A stretch of DNA of 64,000 bases from Amyelois transitella (Eukaryota > Arthropoda > Insecta > Lepidoptera > Pyralidae). The notes beneath the pieces were generated by a model, which ran no database searches, was not told the origin of the DNA, and saw only the letters and a list, made by a program, of their open reading frames with translations. Below, one piece after another: positions 58,701 to 64,000 of this stretch. The translations under genes were made by a program, and so were the position numbers. The stretch is taken from assembly GCF_032362555.1 (NCBI RefSeq), contig NC_083525.1, forward strand, positions 5,069,501 through 5,133,500, read 5' to 3'. Every line of letters begins with the position of its first letter. The stretch's first letter is position 1.

Positions 58701-61700
58701 ACCTTTATAGTATTCTGACTTCTAAAGGATGCAACATATTCAATACTTTATACAAAAGTAAGTACTTATATCCTTTTAAACAAAACAGAAACCTAAGAGC
58801 CTATTAGATTTCTCCGTAATAAATGTGAATCTCTCTTTGACAAATTGTTACTAAGTAAATACTCGTATGTTAAATAAGAAAATGGTTCCCTTAATTATGT
58901 TTAGGTTTCGCGAACAACCCCGAAGCAGGTAGATATCTATTCTTGTCTCAAAGTTTCATTAGGGAAGTTCAAATAGTCTCGCCGCATTTGGGTTTAGTTA
59001 CTTTGGGTTTAGTTAGATCCATTGACTATTTATGTTACGAAGTTTAGTTCTACTTTTTTCTCCTGCCGTTCATAATTTTCTGGTCACATATCTACACTCC
59101 TCTCTGGTGAGAAACGTGGCACCTTTTGACCATAACCCTGGATTCAGTTAGGTTTTACATGAACGATTTCCACATGACCTGTCCAACCTTTCTATGGACC
59201 AATATTTGATCATGGTTACTTTTTTTTCTGATATATTTACGAATTTGATTTGCATGGTAAATTTATCTCGTTAATAACCGCGTGTTTTTTCTTGTCGTTA
59301 ACTACTTACTTGAACTCTTTCTACTATTGGTGTTAGTCCCAATTACATCCTCACCTCTCGGATTGTCCCTTTAAGTGTAAAGCGAAATCTTTCAATACTC
59401 AAATGGGGCTGTTATCGAAAATTGAATTTATAAGAAGTAATTATTTAACATGGAACCTCCCTCACAACAGACTGGCAAGCTCAAATGCTGCATTCGTATT
59501 ACGTTAAAAGCTTGTTTATGCAAGGCAGCTCTTTTGTACGCTATTGTCATTCCCATTTCATACGCTAGATGAATCAAACCACCACTTTAAAGTTTGTGAC
59601 AGATGAAAGCAAGCGGCGTAGTACCATTACGAGTACCTACTTTTAGGGTTCAGACCTGTTTATACCATAAACCTAATTCCTTTTATTTTAATCAAATTAT
59701 TATTATTAATCAATGCATAAAATGAAACGAAAGTGTGAGTTGAAATATATTAAAAAACACATATAGGGAAGATTAAGCAAGAGATTGTTTCAGCCTGGTC
59801 AGCATTTAAAGCACCAAATAAAAACATTATCTTTGTTATAAGATTATTATTTAGGTACTGACATTTTTAGAGGCAGTATGATATATTTAAAGAAGAACTA
59901 TTCCAAAGTTTACGGGAATATATATAAATCCAATATATACGGAGTCGCAGGCAAAGGTAGTATGTAAGCTAAAATTTGTCGCCCAACCACTTACGGAGAA
60001 CTTTATCTCTTAAGTACTCTTGTTTGTTCTTATGAGGTGAGTTACCTACGTCTAATTGTTTGGACTTAGTAGCGATTAAACGTACGAAGGTTTTCTTTAT
60101 TCTGAAATTGGATCCTTGGACAATTCCATTGTTTATCATTCGGTGCTGAAGAAATTGTTTTATTTAATTGTTTTATCTAACATAATCAAAGGGTAATTTT
60201 AACTTGCCTTAACTTGAGATAGGGCTATGAGATTAAAGCTATACCTACTACTACTCTATAATACTACTACTATATAAATACTACTCTTCAAAATAATTTT
60301 CACCAATAGTAGGTAAGTTACGTTATCATGATCAAATATGGATTAATGGATGGCTCCGAGTCCAAAGTTACTTCATTACTCCGATTCTATACTATTACAG
60401 AGAGAGTCGGTGGTGGAACGGTTAAGGTCCTACCGTGATCTTGCAAATTAGTTAAATTGCTAACCGATGCTCTTATGGCGAGGGAAATTTCGTGAGAAAA
60501 CTTGCACATACCTGACATACCCAGTAATCATGATCCAAAATGAGATTTCCCTACAAAGCAAAGACGTCGCGCCTTGTAAACATCTGACTAAGCTTACCAA
60601 GAATTATGCATAGTCACACTCCTAGCTCTCCCAGCCAGGCGGAATATAAAATGAATCCAGAAGAGCAGTGAACTTACGTGTGGAGATCCGACAGATTTCC
60701 TGCTGTCATTGTTGCTGCCCTGCCTGGAGAAAGAGGGTGCGTGGACGCTGAGCGGCGACCCTGGCTCCGAGTCGGTTCTGCCTTCATTACTGCTGTTACC
60801 GCCATCCTGGATAATGGATATATTTCTTCAATTTTCAAATTACAAAAATATCTTTATTTTTATAATAAAAGAGGAACTTGATTGACTGATTAAATATAAA
60901 TGTACCCCATGAAGTTTTTGAAATTTGGCATGCAGGTTACTTAGCATGGTCTGAGAGTGCATTTTCTGAAATTCCCTTAGCTATAAGATATTGTATTAGT
61001 GCAATAAAATCAACGAAGAGTACGGCAAGACTCGAACAAGGTATCTTGATTAAAAAGGGTATATTTTAGTCAAAATAGTACCTAAGTTTAAATGATAGCT
61101 TGCATGAAGAGCTTGATGCATGTGGGTTGCAGTAGGTGCAATTTTGGCTAGTGGAAAAATGTAACCTCTGTCTGTCCTTGCATGCAAGAAGAATATTCAT
61201 ATGTATTAAATTACTAGCAAAGCCTGTTAGACCTTATAGGCAATGCGACATTCTGGTTATTATGACTCCAATTCTCTACGACTGTTTTAGAATCGCAAGC
61301 CAAAAGCTAGCGGAAAAAGGAAATGTAATCTTCTTAAATGTTGTTGACGAAAAAGGATCCTTAAATCGGATAAGCGGACCATTTTATATATGTATGTTAC
61401 TTGTAGGTATTTATAAAGCGTATAGTACAATAGTGATAGTATTTTCATCGATTTGGATATTTGCTATAATAGACTTTCAAAACTTTAACAGGAGCCCACC
61501 TCAGGGAATATCTATCTTTTTATATCTAAATTTAATTTTCCTATTACAATAAGTACATTATATTATGTACATAAACTAATAACATTATAACAGGTAACAC
61601 TAAAACAATCAAATGTTATACCAATACCACAACAAGCCAAAGTTATGGTCGAAGTCCATTATGATAATACTATCAGCGACTTGACGCCCCTTTTGTATGC

Positions 61701-63465
61701 AAAGTTTCGGTTTCCCCAACAGGAAGGTATGGTAACAATATCAGATACCTGTTTACAAGGCCCGCCTATAATGTTGAGTGTTTTGGTGAAAATAAAAAGT
61801 CATGGAAAGGTACTGGTTGCTTTCGATCAAATTTTGACTTATTTAATGGGAAAAGATCGATCAAAGCGTTTGGTTTGTAGATACTCGTATCAATTTGTGG
61901 AAGAGAATACGATTTTAACGAATGTTATTCAATATGTTTGACACTTAATGCCTAATTATATAAAGATCCTGTTGAAGAAAGATATAAGATATATTATAGT
62001 TGGTAATTAGGTATGAGCTAAAGAAGAGTATTAAAATGTAAGCAAATCCAGATTAAATTTTTTTTGGTCAAAGGAAAAAATATAATATTAACGTAAGTAA
62101 AATTGTTTAGGCATTTCAGAAATAATTGAGTTTGAAGCAGGAAAATTGCTTGCTACGGGATTGCTAATTAATCAATTATATTTAATTGCCGCATCATGCC
62201 TTTTTCCATAAAATTTGAAAAAATGTTTTTAATTTATTTATTGTTGAAGTTGAGACGGGATTATCAGTAAATTGAATCCTTTGTTTTTTACTACCTTTAT
62301 AATCCACAGAGCATTGACAATTCCCTTATTTCTCTGTTGGTACCTACTAGTCTAGTTTTGTATGAACATTGTCGAATTAATTCTTACCTGCAAACACCTG
62401 GCCTTATCGTTGTACCTCATCGTCGTCTCGTACCTGGGAATATGTACTTCGGCTAAGACTTGAAGACCCCTTACTTCTTTTACATCTCCCTTGAGATCAA
62501 ATTATACATGTTCTATCCTTAATATTATTACAATGGAATGAATTCTTACCTGCAAAGCCCTGGCTAATTCCGTGTCATTGTACCTCCCCGCCGGTCTTCT
62601 ATCCGGGAGGATATACTTCGGCAGGGACTTGAAGAACCAAGCTCCCGACTTCTTCCACATCTCCCTGGTCTCCGCGCAGAGATTGCACATGTACTGTTCT
62701 CTGGAACAAATGGCAGATCTACTCCCATTGGTTTTATCATCAGGGGTAGGAATAATGAAGGTGGATAAAGCGCTAGGAATGTTGTTATTAAAAGGCCTTT
62801 CTGAAATTGTCCAAAACATACATAAAAGTGGTTTACGGTATTATGTTATCTGAGTTAAAGGAGGAGGTGTATAATATTAAAAGAGTCGAATCAATTGTAC
62901 AAACTCAGTATTAACATAAAAATTGTGAACACTAAGATTATATTTGTTTATTTGTAAATACCATATTGTACGTTACAAATTATATACGAATATTATGATT
63001 TACCTAATTATATTTTTACGTTAATTAAGTAGTTGAAGTATTATCGAATAAATACACTCTCCTAATATAGTTTCTTCGTTGAGTCAATGTTTCATAGAGT
63101 TGGGTAGAAAAAAAAAACACATTTACCGAGGTCTAGGTCAAGGCGAAAGACAAACTAAAATAAATCTAATAAAAGCGAGGGTCAAATTCACCTCTAAAGT
63201 TAGACTTTAAAGTCAAACGACAGAATTATTAATAGTATACTAAGTACTAACGTCCGCCCTCTACATGCAGACTAGAAAAGGGATCCCCTTGTATAATTAA
63301 TGAGTGCTTATTAATCTTACCTATGTGGCATGGTTTCTATGACACATTTGGAGCAAGCAGACTGCCGGCACATTGCGCACGTTCGCAAAGGGGACAGAAG
63401 TCTGGCGGTCTCACCGCAGACCAGGCAAGATCTTGGTGCCGGACCTTGCGCTGATCGACGCATCC
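49763..63465 (-). CDS. Rph: rabphilin (Rab effector with zinc finger and two C2 domains), 5' end outside window
   Basis: Seven exons in phase: 63465-63321, 62700-62550, 60806-60678, 51916-51562, 51310-51166, 50795-50562 and 50060-49763. Order of domains: FYVE-like Rab-binding zinc finger with four CxxC pairs (CLVC, CAMC, CSKC, CNLC) and the Rab3-contact motif SGAWFFKSLPKYILP; a short Ser/Gly-rich linker; C2A (GFGTLEIKLAYDN, MDMTGLSDPFCRLEVLP, NPEFNETLHFFGI, VLFDDDRYGCDEMG); C2B (PPQDSNGYSDPFVKL, NPVWNEEFLFE, VWDKDYGKPNDFLGS, RLKHWMDCIK), ending at 49763. The Ca-binding aspartates look present in both C2s. Rabphilin binds GTP-Rab3/27 on secretory vesicles and membranes through C2. The zinc finger separates it from Doc2. 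The first exon(s), with the N-terminal helix, lie beyond 64000. The 8.8-kb intron before C2A is full of repeats. Confidence 0.93.
52283..52425 (-). repeat. SINE-A tail half
   Basis: tacatacatattatcacg, cccttgcgggtagacacagc and ggcttaatgatagaatt. In Rph. Confidence 0.65.
52700..52850 (+). mobile_element. LINE 3' fragment, old
   Basis: gaatcaaatcgaagaggatc, tgacttgcttgcattaaaag and gaagtctctgcctatccc line up with the last 200 bases of the left-edge LINE with many changes. Confidence 0.5.
53286..53397. repeat. degenerate CGTAGCA tandem repeat
   Basis: CGTAGCA or a one-base variant occurs about eight times in 112 bp (53291, 53302, 53323, 53343, 53360, 53372, 53390 area) at spacings of roughly 11-20 bp. 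In the large Rph intron. Confidence 0.6.
53770..54520. repeat. older interspersed repeat split by a SINE-A dimer
   Basis: acgcgacttcgtccgcc on the left and ttcacgtgatgccagaacaa plus cagacagacatg on the right are parts of a repeat common in moths and butterflies. Bases 53821-54303 interrupt it. Confidence 0.5.
53821..54303 (-). repeat. SINE-A head-to-tail dimer with one shared target duplication
   Basis: Two SINE-A units, 53821-54040 and 54041-54303, both in minus orientation. The first lacks its head end and joins at ggtcc|tacata. The pair is flanked by gtctacgta at 53812-53820 and 54304-54312. Unit-to-unit identity is high, so this is among the youngest repeats in the window. Confidence 0.85.
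55495..55582. promoter_or_regulatory. GC-rich patch with CRE palindrome in Rph intron
   Basis: A GC-rich block (ggcgcgccggcg at about 55514) in very AT-rich intron, with the full cAMP-response-type palindrome TGACGTCA at 55575-55582 and three more GACG half-sites. It lies between the Rab-binding exons and the C2 exons, so it could serve a C2-only transcript or an enhancer; inference only. Confidence 0.3.
55660..55805 (+). repeat. lepidopteran interspersed repeat 3' end
   Basis: gatgttggccgattctcaga, caaaatttcatgagaatc, agccgtttcggagaagt and aacattgtgacacg: a sequence I know as frequent in moth genomes; family name not recalled. Confidence 0.5.
56540..56620 (+). repeat. SINE-A tail fragment
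   Basis: ggctttcagtcttttcaaga, tggttctgtctaccccgcaa and gagactatatgtatgtag. In Rph. Confidence 0.65.
57065..57215 (+). repeat. SINE-B head
   Basis: cacgggtttaaatcctacct is a B-box-like site, followed by gagttatgtacatta and atggcgatggaaaacatcg. In Rph. Confidence 0.6.
57445..57600 (-). repeat. SINE-A tail half
   Basis: catacatacaaattatc, ccttacggggtagacagagc and tgctagcctatcgcc. In Rph. Confidence 0.65.
57968..58215 (+). repeat. SINE-A, near full-length
   Basis: Reads in sense direction: gaccactccatctctctccc, atgtcgtaaaaggcgacta, tcttttcaagactgttgct, and ends agacgtgattatatgtatgt with a TATG/TGTG tail. In Rph. Confidence 0.75.
58505..58585 (+). repeat. SINE-A tail fragment
   Basis: atggcgtggccttccagtct, tgactctgtctaccccgtaa and cgtgattatatatttata. 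In Rph. Confidence 0.55.
59045..59235 (-). repeat. SINE-B, diverged
   Basis: ttttgaccataaccctggat, ttccacatgacctgtccaac and atatttgatcatggtta. In Rph; a further remnant of the same family lies at about 59335-59400. Confidence 0.5.
60400..60600 (+). repeat. SINE-B with A box
   Basis: tggtggaacggttaagg is a good polymerase III A box, followed by aaccgatgctcttatggcga as in other SINE-B copies. In Rph, just beside the linker exon. Confidence 0.65.
61095..61205 (+). mobile_element. LINE 3' tail fragment
   Basis: agcttgcatgaagagcttga, ctagtggaaaaatgtaacct and tattcatatgtatt match the LINE end with many changes; it abuts the open segment at 61217. Confidence 0.65.
61217..61402 (+). CDS. unrecognised open segment inside Rph (candidate nested exon 1)
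   Basis: Plus strand, opposite to Rph. After an AG (ttactag) it reads KPVRPYRQCDILVIMTPILY, ASQKLAEKGNVIFLNVVDEK and NRISGPF, which looks like a real globular protein rather than random AT-rich translation. A GT at 61403 would leave in phase 0, though it is a weak donor. I do not recognise the family. It may be the exon of a nested gene or an old inserted gene copy. Confidence 0.35.
61594..61941 (+). CDS. unrecognised open segment inside Rph (candidate nested last exon)
   Basis: Begins after an AG acceptor (ttataacag) and is open for 115 codons to a stop at 61941. It reads VTLKQSNVIPIPQQAKVMVE, then DTCLQGPPIMLSVLVKIKSH and LTYLMGKDRSKRLVCRYSYQ. Codon and residue use look protein-like. No signal peptide, membrane helix or known motif is evident. 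The relation to 61217-61402 rests only on order, strand and compatible phase. Confidence 0.4.
   Translation, partial: VTLKQSNVIPIPQQAKVMVEVHYDNTISDLTPLLYAKFRFPQQEGMVTISDTCLQGPPIMLSVLVKIKSHGKVLVAFDQILTYLMGKDRSKRLVCRYSYQFVEENTILTNVIQYV
62388..62521 (-). pseudogene. decayed tandem duplicate of the second Rab-binding exon of Rph
   Basis: Lines up with the true exon 62550-62700 over its length and into the intron flank (ttcttacctgcaaa...ctgg at both). Shared blocks include catctccctt/catctccctg, tacttcggc and the intact donor CAG|GTAAG. Small deletions and an in-frame stop (TCC CTG became TCT TAG) mean it cannot replace the true exon. It begins only about 30 bp beyond the true exon's donor. Confidence 0.8.
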
Positions 63466-64000
63466 CTGGAACAAAAAGACAATGCAGAATAGATATATCT
63501 TTTACTGAGATACGCTCTAGATATCCTCCTTACATTACATGTTCTAGGGCTTTAAGGAAAATTGATTTATAAAGCATTTTCTCGGAAAGATTGCGTTTAG
63601 ACGCGCGGTCTAGGATTTTAAGTGCACATATTTTTCAGAGAAAAGAGTATGAGAAAAGGAATTGGTTGGAAAGTCATTCATTATTTCACCATAGCTATTC
63701 CGTTATGGATTAGCATACGAATAATAATATTTGTATGATAATTTTACACGTGGTACCTTTATTTACTGTACACAACATATGTTATTCTTACCAAGATTTA
63801 AGCTGTAACTTATTTTGGATCCATTATGGTCAAACGAGACTTCTTATTTCGAGCAATTCCCTGGCTTACTCAGTCTAACAAATAACAACATCAGGACGAA
63901 TTTCAGAATGATATGATCATTAATATTAAAAACCTTTTATATATTTTTAACTTAAGCAGAAGTAACGTAAGTAAATATAGATAGATAATAAACAAGGAAT
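63466..64000. other. Rph intron, no exon seen
   Basis: AT-rich sequence up to the window edge. The missing N-terminal helix exon of Rph (expected before the zinc finger) is not here. Confidence 0.6.

Noticed and set aside
1-64000. CRISPR arrays, operons, ribosome binding sites, bacterial systems
   Set aside because: The window is eukaryotic, with spliced genes; no regularly spaced direct repeats of CRISPR type were seen.

Overview
This window is nuclear DNA of an insect, almost certainly a moth or butterfly (Lepidoptera). It is AT-rich, its genes are split by GT-AG introns, and it is full of short interspersed repeats. I read six host genes by following splice sites and reading phase by eye: an ALMS-motif (Alstrom syndrome 1 type) centrosomal protein, a CDC50/TMEM30 flippase subunit, a SNM1A/DCLRE1A DNA cross-link repair nuclease, the autophagy/ER protein VMP1, mitochondrial ribosomal protein uS15m (MRPS15), and a triple-SH3 protein resembling Drosophila Dlish/Vamana. 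A seventh gene, rabphilin (Rph), enters from the right edge and lacks its 5' end here. Species was not determined.

Layout: 1-4.3 kb holds a LINE 3' end, a near-perfect 1.28-kb palindromic element, and a SINE interrupted by an LTR-like insert. ALMS1 (minus, 4476-12716) lies head-to-head with CDC50 (plus, 14981-19725) across a hairpin-rich 2.2-kb spacer. SNM1A (minus, 20996-27261) lies head-to-head with Vmp1 (plus, 29678-36952). A 5-kb spacer precedes MRPS15 (plus, 41982-44154), which converges on Dlish (minus, 45129-47857). Rph (minus, 49763 to beyond 63465) fills the right quarter, with a roughly 8.8-kb repeat-filled intron.

Repeats: two SINE-like families recur. SINE-A has no recognised head, a (TATG)n tail, and 9-12 bp target duplications. 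SINE-B has tRNA-like A and B boxes. The LINE seen at the left edge occurs as six 3' pieces. Its last bases match the SINE-A tail, suggesting that this LINE mobilises SINE-A. There are also a jockey-like LINE remnant, a small Tc1/mariner-type MITE, a TAGGGATG-ended DNA element and LTR-like fossils.

The genes do not form one pathway; they are housekeeping and signalling genes side by side. The points most worth a second look are: an N-terminal SAP-like motif and a C-terminal KKRE in VMP1; two PCNA-binding (PIP) motifs and no visible UBZ in SNM1A; a decayed tandem duplicate of a Rab-binding exon in Rph; two cysteine-rich phase-1 exons inside an ALMS1 intron; an unrecognised pair of open segments inside Rph; and the SINE-A/LINE tail match.
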